From F22 sp963668535 (GTDB taxonomy: Bacteria > Bacteroidota > Bacteroidia > Bacteroidales > Bacteroidaceae): a stretch of 64,000 nucleotides of DNA. Below, piece by piece: positions 45,644-53,875 of the stretch (positions are counted from its first letter, which is position 1; each line of letters opens with the position of its first letter). The translations under genes were made by a program, and so were the position numbers. The stretch is taken from assembly GCA_963668535.1 (NCBI GenBank), contig OY764867.1:1-64000 (forward strand), read 5' to 3'. The notes beneath the pieces were generated by a model. It saw only the letters and a list, made by a program, of their open reading frames with translations. It made no database searches and was not told the origin of the DNA.

Positions 45644-47005
45644 CTATTCCTCGTCTTCTGTTGGCGTGTTCAGAACTGTTTCACCACTATAGAATGGGAT
45701 GGCACCATATCGGCCATTCAAATAGCCTTTGGCAATATCTATCGTTTGATGTTCTTTGAAGTCATTCAAAGAATATAGCTTAGAACAACCTTCTTCTTTT
45801 TCAGCAAACCATACTTCATCGGCACGAATATGCTTTTGATCTAAAAGAAGTACTTCATGTGTGGTGAAGATAAGTTGACCTTTGGTGTCTTTTTTATCTA
45901 GAAATATCTGCAAGAGTTGCTGAATCAATAGAGGATGTGAGCCGTTTTCTATTTCGTCAATAAATACTGTCGTATCTGCTAGAAAAGCTTGTGCAAGCGC
46001 TGGCATCTTGGCTATCAATTGTTTTGTTCCTTCAGATTGGCTGTCTAATGTCATATCACAGGTGTATCCATAAGGCCCTTTGTGGCTAAGAACAAGATCT
46101 TTAGCAATGAGTTCACCCTCTTTTTCAGAAACAGCTAGTGTAGGTATTATACCATTTTTTCTATACAATATCGTTGAAGGCCATTCTTCTGTTCCTCTAT
46201 GAGTAGCCATAATTAAGTCTTTCTCTCGTTGAGACAACTCATTTAACTTACGAGTTCTTATATGCAAGGCCCCGATGTCAGAAAGCAGAGTTGTTGTAAT
46301 ATCATTACTAAATTGCAGAAACCAGGCATTAGTATCCATCAATTCCACTAACCCCTCTCTAAGTGTACTTAAAGAGACTACAGATAAGCCCTTCTTAAAC
46401 CAACTATATGCTTTTTCAACCAGTTCGCCTCGTAAAATCGGATATGTAGTATGCAAACTCATCACAGAAGAAGAAGGATTTTGTTTCAAAAACGTAATTG
46501 TCTTTTCATCAACATACTCTGAATTTTCTACACCATTGTCCTCAAAAACACGTAGTGACCGATTTCCATCAAGACCTACTTCAGCTATAAATATAGGGTT
46601 ATCATCCCCATCAGGCTGTATATGGTACAATTCTTCTTTTGTGATTTTATCACGTAACACATCTATATGATATAAAAAAACATCACCTTCAATAGAATAT
46701 TCTACAGCAAAAGACATTGGATCTTTTTTATTTTCTTGAAGTAGAAATCTAGACTCATTATATACATTATACTCAGTAATGAAGTCCTTCTCCAATACGA
46801 TATCTTTAAGCAATCTGGCCCCTTTTAATATATTCGACTTCCCTGCCCCATTAGCTCCATAAATAGCCGTAGCTTTAACTACAGGTATGCCCAAATTAGG
46901 ATACACATGATGTCCTAATCTCTTTTTTCTTGGATTGGGTAAGAGATTAAATTCTGTACCATCTCTAAAAGATAGTACATTATTGAAAAGTAAACGGATG
47001 AGCAT
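45644..47005 (-). CDS. rloA: RloA-like ABC ATPase (AbiLi type)
   Basis: 453 aa ATPase. Walker A GANGAGKS (residues 50-57), a long mid-region, and TVFIDEIENGSHPLLIQQLL (Walker B) with LIFTTHEVLLLD. The beginning MLIRLLFNNVLSFRDGTEFN and the length fit the AAA_15/RloA group found beside rloB. It senses or transmits the infection signal to RloB. The promoter on the minus strand is at 47038-47045, with a 15-nt palindrome just upstream. Confidence 0.87.
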   Translation of the reverse strand: MLIRLLFNNVLSFRDGTEFNLLPNPRKKRLGHHVYPNLGIPVVKATAIYGANGAGKSNILKGARLLKDIVLEKDFITEYNVYNESRFLLQENKKDPMSFAVEYSIEGDVFLYHIDVLRDKITKEELYHIQPDGDDNPIFIAEVGLDGNRSLRVFEDNGVENSEYVDEKTITFLKQNPSSSVMSLHTTYPILRGELVEKAYSWFKKGLSVVSLSTLREGLVELMDTNAWFLQFSNDITTTLLSDIGALHIRTRKLNELSQREKDLIMATHRGTEEWPSTILYRKNGIIPTLAVSEKEGELIAKDLVLSHKGPYGYTCDMTLDSQSEGTKQLIAKMPALAQAFLADTTVFIDEIENGSHPLLIQQLLQIFLDKKDTKGQLIFTTHEVLLLDQKHIRADEVWFAEKEEGCSKLYSLNDFKEHQTIDIAKGYLNGRYGAIPFYSGETVLNTPTEDEE

Positions 47006-47037
47006 TATTTTTTTTATTTATAATTTTTGAGTTGCTG

Positions 47038-47076
47038 CAAATATAGAAAGAATTATCGTATCGTGAAATTTTCACG
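47038..47076 (-). promoter_or_regulatory. rloAB promoter with a palindromic candidate operator
   Basis: On the minus strand TATATTTG (47038-47045) is a perfect -7 box. The palindrome cgtgaaa-t-tttcacg (47062-47076) covers the -33 area, where a repressor would block the polymerase. No regulator gene is adjacent. Confidence 0.55.
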
Positions 47077-47109
47077 GCATTTTTCTATATGTACACTCTC
47101 ACTACTTAA

Positions 47110-48128
47110 TACATAGGGCTGATAGGTTAAGACGCTACATAGGTTGATACACTGCATAGGTTAACACCCTGCATAGCTGCTCGCCAAAGAGTGGCGAGCT
47201 GGCGCGGAGCGACTGAGTGGTTGAAGAAAAACTATCGTGGCGACAGCCACACATAGAGTTATATCTGGCTGGGTAGAATCTACTGTGTTGTTGTTATGTT
47301 ATCAACCACTCCGGCCCGTTGGGCCACCTCGCCACTCTTTGGCGAGGAACTATGCAGAATGCTTCTGGATGAGTTATGACACTGGAAAGGTCAACACTCT
47401 GCATAGGTAAATACACTGGATAGCTGCTCGCCAAAGAGTGGCGAGCTGGCGCATAGCGACTGAGTGGTTGAAGAAAAATTATCGTGGCGATAGCCACACA
47501 TAGAGCTGATAGGTCAACACTCTGCATAGGTAAATACCCTGGACAGCTGCTCGCCAAAGAGTGGCGAGCTGGCGCGGAGCGACTGAGTGGTTGAAGAAAA
47601 ATTATCGTGGCGGTAGCCACACATAGAGTTATATCTGGCTGGGTAGAATCTACTGTGTTGTCAACCACTACTGTGTTGTGGTGTTATGTTATCAACCACT
47701 CCGGCCCGTTGGGCCACCTCGCCACTCTTTGGCGAGGAACTATGCAGAATGCTTCTGGATGAGTTATGACACTGGATAGGTCAAGACACTGGATAGGTTA
47801 ATACACTGGATAGCTGTCAATGTTATGCATAGGTTAATACCCTGCACAGCTGCTCGCCAAAGAGTGGCGAGCTGGCGCGGAGCGACTGAGTGGTTGAAGA
47901 GAGGTTATCGTGGCGATAGCCACACCAAGAGTTATATCTGCTGAGTGGAAAATACCCTGCATTATCAACCACTCCTGTGTTGTGGTGTTATCAACCACTC
48001 CCCTGTTATCAATCACTCCCCTGTTATCAACCACTCCGGCCCGTTGGGCCACCTCGCCACTCTTTGGCGAGGAACTATGCAGAATGCTTCTGGGTATTGT
48101 CCTATGCAGGGGAATTGTGGACAAGTCA
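47110..48128 (+). repeat. Palindromic repeat locus F: three full and one half unit
   Basis: Full units 47180-47346 (167 bp), 47550-47736 (187 bp) and 47853-48071 (219 bp, the longest); half unit from 47427 to about 47510. The longest unit has three extra 'atcaaccactcccctgtt' blocks, so the centre itself grows by tandem copies. Before the first unit three clean 17-bp minisatellite units can be read (from 47129). Plus orientation. Confidence 0.95.
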
Positions 48129-48146
48129 AGCGCTATTCACACCAGA

Positions 48147-48191
48147 TGTCACCTTTGTGACAAACAATCTGATTCTTTGTACGTATCTTTG
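48147..48191 (+). promoter_or_regulatory. Promoter and Crp/Fnr-like palindrome upstream of the cupin gene
   Basis: TATCTTTG (48184-48191) is a -7 box 31 nt before the ATG. The palindrome tgtcacctttgtgaca (48147-48162) lies 21 nt upstream of it and has the TGTCA-N6-TGACA layout of Crp/Fnr-family sites. Regulation by such a factor is an inference. Confidence 0.5.
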
Positions 48192-48221
48192 CACTAAGAG
48201 ATACAACTAAATAGAAAGATT

Positions 48222-48551
48222 ATGGCTAAAACAAGCATTGAAGTAGGTGTAGCTTTTACACCAGTAAACCTATCTGATTATTCAAATGGCGGTATCGTAA
48301 GTCAACAATTGACAAAAAGCGAAGCGGGCAATGTGACACTATTTGCCTTTGACGAAGGACAGGGTCTAAGTGAGCATAGTGCGCCATTTGATGCCCTAGT
48401 TCATGTGATTGACGGCGAAGCAGAAGTGATTATCGGGGGAGAGTCAAATACAATCGTGGCAGGTGATATGATTCTGATGCCTGCGAATATCCCTCACGCT
48501 CTGAATGCACCTAAACCATTTAAGATGATTCTGACAATGATTAAAGGATAA
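48222..48551 (+). CDS. Small cupin-domain protein
   Basis: 109 aa single-domain cupin. FDEGQGLSEHSAPFDALVHV provides the first motif (G..H.....E-like), and PANIPHALNAPKPFKMILTM the second (P..H). Metal-binding beta-barrel. Members of this short group are common in anaerobes next to stress or redox genes; the ligand is unknown. Its own promoter suggests a single-gene unit. The gene is convergent with the YbjQ gene. Confidence 0.86.
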   Translation: MAKTSIEVGVAFTPVNLSDYSNGGIVSQQLTKSEAGNVTLFAFDEGQGLSEHSAPFDALVHVIDGEAEVIIGGESNTIVAGDMILMPANIPHALNAPKPFKMILTMIKG

Positions 48552-48584
48552 ACTAGGATTCGTACTCTAGCCCCCTACGGCGGC

Positions 48585-48920
48585 TTATTTCACCACACAA
48601 GCCGTGCCTGTGGCCGTAAGCATCAGCATGGATTTGTCCTTGCCGCTGATCTCATCAAAATCAACGGAGTACCCTACTACTGCATTGGCTCCCTTGGCTT
48701 TGGCTTCTCGGATAATGGCTTCCTGAGCCTCATCATACATCTGTTTAAGTCTGCGCTGATAGGTCTGTGATTTGCCTCCGAAGAAGTCGGTCAATGAGGC
48801 CCATGCATCGGCAAAGACATTGATACCGATAACGAGATTGACGTTGAGCACGTCGATATACTCGACCGACTCGGCGCCTTGCACCACGTCTGTGGTGGTA
48901 ATGATAAAGTGAGAATTCAT
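48585..48920 (-). CDS. YbjQ-family (UPF0145) heavy-metal-binding-domain protein
   Basis: 111 aa from ATG 48920 (MNSHFIITTTDVVQGAESVE). GINVFADAWASLTDFFGGKS, QTYQRRLKQMYDEAQEAIIR and KAKGANAVVGYSVDFDEI are the family signature; the proteins form ring-like pentamers of unknown role. The longer frame starting at 49001 adds 27 residues that do not belong to the family, so 48920 is preferred. Confidence 0.9.
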   Translation of the reverse strand: MNSHFIITTTDVVQGAESVEYIDVLNVNLVIGINVFADAWASLTDFFGGKSQTYQRRLKQMYDEAQEAIIREAKAKGANAVVGYSVDFDEISGKDKSMLMLTATGTACVVK

Positions 48921-49257
48921 GATTTTGTTTATTATATGAATAAATAAGTAGGTATGACTTGTACTCAACGCCAGTAAAACGCAACTGGCGAGGGAGCACA
49001 TATGTTTTGTCTATATAGGATGCAATATAGTGAAATTATCTCACGGTGGGATTGTTATTTTGGAATTTATTGCAAGAAATAGACTCTTTACGTATAGATA
49101 TGACTACGCAAGAAGCTTTGAAAGATGCAAAAAGCAAACTATTTGTCTGTGCTTTTTTTGTTTTTTTTAAGCGATTGACTATATTTGCAATATAGAACAT
49201 TGTGTACATTAATTGTTGTTGAATGTACCATAAATCACAAATAAAAAATATCTCGTT
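48921..49257. other. Intergenic region between the YbjQ and DUF805 genes
   Basis: About 340 bp between divergent genes. It holds a 7-bp hairpin at 48969-48990 (cgccagt / actggcg) and a 31-codon frame 49100-49195 (MTTQEALKDAKSKLFVCAFF) that overlaps the next promoter and is probably not a gene. Within that frame an inverted repeat (aaaaagca / tgctttttt, about 49128-49158) with a T-run could act as a terminator. Confidence 0.4.
49157..49187 (+). promoter_or_regulatory. Consensus promoter of the DUF805 gene
   Basis: TTTG at 49157-49160 and TATATTTG at 49180-49187 with 19 nt between, an almost ideal Bacteroidetes promoter. The leader to the ATG at 49258 is about 65 nt. Confidence 0.75.
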
Positions 49258-49641
49258 ATGATTGAAAAAAAAAGTACAAAAGGTACAACTATGTTTTGTT
49301 TTTCATCTAAAGGACGTTGTACTCCCCGTCTGTTCTTAGTCAGTTACTTATTTTATGTAGGAATCGTGACAAGTATGGTCATTGTGACCAACATAATAAT
49401 GCATAACGGAGAATATTCGGCTCGGCTATTTTACCTAACTCCAATCATATGCTTTTGTGTTGGCCTCCTCCCAATTAACCCCGTGACTATTAGTCGCTTG
49501 CACGACACAGGTCTATCAGGCTGGTGGTCATTGATTTCATTTGTACCATTAGTTGGGTCACTCACATTGTTTTATTTGTTGATGCGATCAAGCGAGAAGA
49601 AAGACAATAAGTGGGGAAAATATGTATACAGCGCCAATTAA
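49258..49641 (+). CDS. DUF805 family membrane protein
   Basis: 127 aa with three to four membrane helices and the DUF805 motif ISRLHDTGLSGWWSLISFVP, then LVGSLTLFYLLMRSS. Inner membrane; function unknown. Its own promoter lies at 49157-49187. The 3' end leads into repeat locus G within about 110 bp. Confidence 0.88.
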   Translation: MIEKKSTKGTTMFCFSSKGRCTPRLFLVSYLFYVGIVTSMVIVTNIIMHNGEYSARLFYLTPIICFCVGLLPINPVTISRLHDTGLSGWWSLISFVPLVGSLTLFYLLMRSSEKKDNKWGKYVYSAN

Positions 49642-49734
49642 AGGTGCAGTTAATTCTATCGAAAAAATATGCGCATCGTGGGAGGAAAGTGTAGAAACCT
49701 CTCACGATACACATATAATTCCCCTATTCTGGCC

Positions 49735-50250
49735 CTTTTATTTTGGAAAACTCGCCACTCTTTGGCTAGGAACTATGCAGGATGCTTCTGGGTATTATTC
49801 TATGCAGAGGGATTCTGGATGAGTTATGACTCTGCATAGGTTGATACCCTGGATAGCTGCTCGCCAAAGAGTGGCGAGCTGGCGCAGAGCGACTGAGTGG
49901 TTGAAGAAAAATTATCGTGGCAGAGCCACACCAAGAGTTATATCAGGCTTGGTAGAATCTACTGTGTTATCAACCACCCCTATATTATCAACCACTACTG
50001 TGTTGTTGAGTTGTCAACTAGTCCTGTGTTGTCAACCACTCCGGCCCGTTGGGCCACCTCGCCACTCTTTGGCGAGGAGCTATGCAGAGGGCTTCTGGAT
50101 AGGTAAATACACTGCATAGGTCAATACGCTGGACAGCTGCTCGCAAAAGAGTGGCGAGCTGGCGCGTAGCGACTGAGTGGTTGAAGAATAATTATCGTGG
50201 CGGTAGCCACACCTAGAGTTATATCTGGCTTGGTAGAATCTACTGTGTTA
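49735..50250 (+). repeat. Palindromic repeat locus G: one full unit, one half unit and one lone end
   Basis: A lone right end at 49751-49769 (ctcgccactctttggctag, one mutation in the palindrome), a full unit 49860-50076 (217 bp) with several diverged 'atcaaccact' blocks, and a half unit from 50138 whose palindrome carries one change (ctcgcAaaag). Copies here are more decayed than in loci B-F. It marks the last copy before the window's right third. Confidence 0.92.
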
Positions 50251-50307
50251 GTTGCATAACTAGTCAACGTTTATCGAAAAAGATTTCCCTATAAGTACAA
50301 AAAATAG

Positions 50308-50315
50308 TATATTTG
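50308..50315 (+). promoter_or_regulatory. -7 box for the 50393 gene
   Basis: TATATTTG with a weak -33 candidate (tttc) at 50284-50287. The leader to ATG 50393 is about 70 nt and carries 'taggaggat'. Confidence 0.55.
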
Positions 50316-50392
50316 TCTGCCTTTTTTAGGAGGATACGTCCATCAGGCTCCCTCCAAAGGTCTTGATATCATTACAGAAAAAAACAAATACT

Positions 50393-50809
50393 ATGCTTTA
50401 CAAACTTGTGTTGCGGTACATGACAGTGGCAGTCAAAGGATTAATGTCGATGAATATCACTCGAGAGAAAAAGATACAAATGTGGGACATCTATACAAAA
50501 ACTTGGTCCCTTATCTGGGTCAATATGCTATTTCCCTTCCTAATTCCATGCTCTATTATGGCCCGATTGAAACATCCAGTTAGTGAGGAATTTAATGCAA
50601 CGTTATTAGTCAGCTTATTTCTATTGTCTCTCAGCACTATGATCTATGGTGTAAGAACGGGCTACTTCAAGTCTCTTCAGGAGGAGGCCGATGCCATGAC
50701 CTACGAGCAACACAAAGCAAGATACAAGAAGATGCGACTACCCTGCATGTTGTATTATGTAATGCCGATATTAGTGGAGGTGCTGATTTCTTGTGTGATA
50801 CAGGAGTAG
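50393..50809 (+). CDS. Small membrane protein of unknown function
   Basis: 138 aa from ATG 50393 (MLYKLVLRYMTVAVKG). Three hydrophobic stretches (WSLIWVNMLFPFLIPCSI, NATLLVSLFLLSLSTMIYGV, LYYVMPILVEVLISCVI) predict an integral membrane protein; a charged loop (KSLQEEADAMTYEQHKARYK) lies between the second and third. No family recognised. The start codon at 50363 (TTG) is possible but less likely. Confidence 0.65.
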   Translation: MLYKLVLRYMTVAVKGLMSMNITREKKIQMWDIYTKTWSLIWVNMLFPFLIPCSIMARLKHPVSEEFNATLLVSLFLLSLSTMIYGVRTGYFKSLQEEADAMTYEQHKARYKKMRLPCMLYYVMPILVEVLISCVIQE

Positions 50810-50835
50810 GTGTTGAGGTACCTGTTACGAGATTA

Positions 50836-51409
50836 TTAAAACGAAATAATCACACTATAAAAAAAATCATATATATGATACATGGCCTGCAGCACTTCTT
50901 TGTCCTCTTGCTCAGCGGCCTGCAACTCCGTGGCGAGGTCTTTACATTTCAGTCCATACTGCAATGCTTTCTCCATCTCTCCACAGTCTTTGTATAGTTC
51001 AGCTAGATCTTTGATCGATTCCAGATAGAGTAATTGCAAATCCCTGTCATACGGCACGGCAGCGCTTATCGCTTGGTATGCGCTATACCGATTTATTTTG
51101 TAGTCGACAGCTATATCCTGCATGTCAAAGGTATAGAGTGTATCTCCAAGGTTGCCCACAAACCTTATCATCCTGCGGTAACTCCGCTCAAATTTCCATT
51201 TGAGTGATATATGCGGACTGCATACAATAGTATGCCCCTTGATAATCGCCGAGCATCTCGTACTGCCTAGCTAGACGGATCGCCAGGTGCTTTTTCGTCT
51301 CTATATCTGGCTTTTGTAGCAAGATATCTGCTGCATGCTTGAAGTCTTCGTTGAACACCTCGATTTGCGCATAGATATAATCGATCGTGGTTTGGTTGAA
51401 GTTGTTCAT
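50836..51409 (-). pseudogene. TPR-like protein gene interrupted by a frameshift
   Basis: Two frames join near 51185-51200. The first (ATG 51409) reads MNNFNQTTIDYIYAQIEVFN... and ends ...YITQMEI*. The next, open from the same place in another frame (WKFERSYRRMIRFVGNLGDT), continues to 50836. Helical pairs such as LAIRLARQYEMLGDYQGAYY and DLAELYKDCGEMEKALQYGL are TPR-like. One missing or extra base would give a single protein of about 190 aa. Probably a recent pseudogene. Confidence 0.6.
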
Positions 51410-51459
51410 GCGTTCTGATTTATAGTGTATATTTGATAAAAGCAAAGATAACAAAATAA

Positions 51460-51497
51460 ACTGGTTCCTCGCAGATTTAAAGCCACAAGGAACCAGT
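51460..51497. terminator. 10-bp intergenic hairpin
   Basis: Perfect arms actggttcct / aggaaccagt around an 18-nt loop, between the TPR-like gene and the CoiA-like gene. Without a long T-run on either side; possibly a bidirectional terminator. Confidence 0.5.
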
Positions 51498-51733
51498 ATT
51501 ATTTAGTTGAATATATAATTTCTACCACCAAGTACCATAGTGGAAATCATACACATATGAACCAAATTCAGGTACGGACATTGTCTTTGAGTTTTCAAAA
51601 AATTCTACATTAGCACAAGTTCCTATAAGTGTCTTTCATGAAATTGAAACACGCTTAAAAAATGAAGCTCGCGTAGTTTGCGAAGCATTATAACGAACGT
51701 GGACATCACACCCAGCATTCGTGTTATTACACA
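51498..51733 (-). pseudogene. Fragments of coding sequence downstream of the CoiA-like gene
   Basis: Two scraps. The minus strand reads VPEFGSYVYDFHYGTWW and stops (51519-51573), apparently the C-terminus of a lost protein. At 51705-51732 a 28-nt block is identical to 53918-53945, the part of the downstream helicase gene that encodes its last zinc knuckle (CNNTNAGCD). This suggests that a second copy of the helicase 3' end once lay here. Confidence 0.55.
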
Positions 51734-53806
51734 TCACAAGCGATTCTTTAGTACAGTCTCCGACTTTGCACTTAATACCACTTTCACCAAATCATCCAAA
51801 TCATGATATATATACCCACCTTTAACCACCAAAGATAATTTCTTGTAAGTTTCTTTCAATTCTTGACTGTATCCATACCTATCCATCATACCCATGATAA
51901 TATGGGAATATACACTATAGTCTTTATACAGTTCTTTTGTTAAAAGTCCTACGTTAGAGCAATGACTACCAATTACTTTATTAAACCTTAAACTCACTAG
52001 CTTAACCAATAGCCCAATGACAGACTTGCTATTCAGCTGATTTCTAAATAGTTTGAGATCATCTCTATCACCTACTTGTTGATAGACTCTATTGACGAAT
52101 ACTAAAAAGAGGATCTTTTCAATATCACTAGGTGAGTAAACAGTCTGCAATGCCATATAAGTCGTAAGACTATCAAAATCCTCCATATAACGATGACTCA
52201 TACTTGTGATAAGCTTTGTGTCATAGGGCTTGAGAGCTTCGATAAATTGAAACACGTCATAGGGCAAAGCAAAAATTTTGTCTAAATCCAGTTGAGCGGA
52301 CTTACCAGTTATATTCTGCTCTAAAAGGCTACGTTCTATGGACTGAAAAAGCACTATGGCTAAGTCATCTAAATCTCGATCTAAAGAGTGCTCATTATGG
52401 CTGCATTTCATTAACTCAGTATAGTTCAAGTCCCCAACAACATCCTTACAATTATAGTAATTAACCAAAGACAAGATTAGATGTGCATAAGAAGACTGAG
52501 TAAGTAAAAAGTCACTAGTCAAAACTTTCAAATCGCGAGCGAGAAGTAGCACATCTCGACCAAACTTATAACTAGTCAACCGCACTAGAAAAAATACATT
52601 ATTGTAGTTACTTAATAGGCGGCGATATTCATCTTGCAATTCAATATCATCGACATCTTTAGATAGCTTATATATGAAAGACAAGTACACCAATTTGCCT
52701 AAATCAGAATCGTTGTAGTTACCATCTATAAATCGCCTAATATAAGGCATACACTGTTCAGCAATACTATAAGTATCAAAGGCATATAAGGCATAAAAAA
52801 AAGACTCTAAGCCTACACAACGTTCCCAAAGCAAATCCAATTTCAACCCTTCATTATACTTATAAGGGATAAAAGATGATTCAGCACAATCTACCCCCAA
52901 AGTTTGGGCACATTCCTTTGCTTTTGTAGCACTATCATAATAATATGTCTGATATTCACCACCATAGACTAAATTCTCTAGCGTGACAACCTTTGAGTCC
53001 CACTCATAACTGACTGTATCGTCCTTTATTACTGGTTTCCAAAAACAACATTTGAGATATAGTTTATGCTCACTGCGTGATTGTGCTATCATCTCTTCAT
53101 CTAATTGAAAGATATTCCAGTTAGCTGCTCCAAGTATATCAGCTTGAGTAAATGAGATATTATCAGTCTCAACATCTAAAGAGTCTACAATCCAAATAAT
53201 ATGCTTCTTCTTTTCTTTATAAAAGCGAGTACGCTCCCGAATCACTTCAGATGAAGTAGAGGATAACTGCACCTCGAAGACGACACTGTGATTATCACGA
53301 GTAGCCATCACGTCAGGTCGACGAAAAATCTTCTTCAATTTTTGATATGCAATCTTCTCACCACTAATTTCACGAATGAGTGATACACTCTTCTCCACTT
53401 CAACCTTGTACCCCTCGCCTTCTAAGATTTCTTTAAGCACACCTTTGAGTTTCTTGTGTAGTTCACTCTCAGGTAATCCATGAAATTTTATACGATTAAC
53501 CTCATCAGGGGTCAGCACATCATATCCATTAAAATAAATACATTCTTCGTGTTTTTCTTTGTGTCTAAAATGTAACGCCTTACGCCTCACTCCTTTGTAA
53601 CCGCCAGCTAAAAAAACTGGTTGACGACAAGATGCACAAAGATATAATGGTTGCCCTTTTTTTATAGCGTCACTAATTTCATCTTTCTTTTGCGAAATAG
53701 TCATGAAAGATGTGCCATATGACTCTAGAATCTCGTCTGTTTCTAGGACTATTCCCGTGGATCTGTCAATGACTTCTAGAATTGTAAAATGGTTTTGTTT
53801 GTTCAT
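51734..53806 (-). CDS. Large CoiA-like protein with zinc knuckle and PD-(D/E)XK nuclease-like domain
   Basis: 690 aa. The N-terminal part has a CoiA-like zinc site, LYLCASCRQPVFL with ALHFRHKEKHEEC. A nuclease-like core follows: KKIFRRPDVMATRDNHSVVF then EVQLSSTS (D, E-x-Q pattern), and RTRFYKEKKKHIIWIVDSL. CoiA relatives are recombination-associated nucleases; the C-terminal 400 residues are helical and unknown. It lies 69 nt downstream of the UvrD/HelD-type helicase gene in the same direction. A joint role in DNA processing or defence is plausible but not shown. Confidence 0.78.
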   Translation of the reverse strand: MNKQNHFTILEVIDRSTGIVLETDEILESYGTSFMTISQKKDEISDAIKKGQPLYLCASCRQPVFLAGGYKGVRRKALHFRHKEKHEECIYFNGYDVLTPDEVNRIKFHGLPESELHKKLKGVLKEILEGEGYKVEVEKSVSLIREISGEKIAYQKLKKIFRRPDVMATRDNHSVVFEVQLSSTSSEVIRERTRFYKEKKKHIIWIVDSLDVETDNISFTQADILGAANWNIFQLDEEMIAQSRSEHKLYLKCCFWKPVIKDDTVSYEWDSKVVTLENLVYGGEYQTYYYDSATKAKECAQTLGVDCAESSFIPYKYNEGLKLDLLWERCVGLESFFYALYAFDTYSIAEQCMPYIRRFIDGNYNDSDLGKLVYLSFIYKLSKDVDDIELQDEYRRLLSNYNNVFFLVRLTSYKFGRDVLLLARDLKVLTSDFLLTQSSYAHLILSLVNYYNCKDVVGDLNYTELMKCSHNEHSLDRDLDDLAIVLFQSIERSLLEQNITGKSAQLDLDKIFALPYDVFQFIEALKPYDTKLITSMSHRYMEDFDSLTTYMALQTVYSPSDIEKILFLVFVNRVYQQVGDRDDLKLFRNQLNSKSVIGLLVKLVSLRFNKVIGSHCSNVGLLTKELYKDYSVYSHIIMGMMDRYGYSQELKETYKKLSLVVKGGYIYHDLDDLVKVVLSAKSETVLKNRL

Positions 53807-53875
53807 ATTCTAATTATAGATGTAATGCATATCTTTGAAGCCTCATAAATATATAAAATATAAGACTCAGTATCT

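Noticed and set aside
35255..50250. Integron cassette array with attC sites
   Set aside because: Arrays lie between modules as attC sites would, but there is no integrase gene and I see no paired RYYYAAC/GTTRRRY core; several modules have more than one gene with their own promoter.
35255..50250. Retron or group II intron DNA
   Set aside because: The structured repeats suggested msr-msd or intron RNA, but no reverse transcriptase motif (YxDD) is encoded in the window.
35255..50250. RAYT-linked REP elements
   Set aside because: Palindromes in pairs recall BIMEs, but the unit is much longer and no HUH/Y1 transposase is present in the window. Not excluded elsewhere in the genome.
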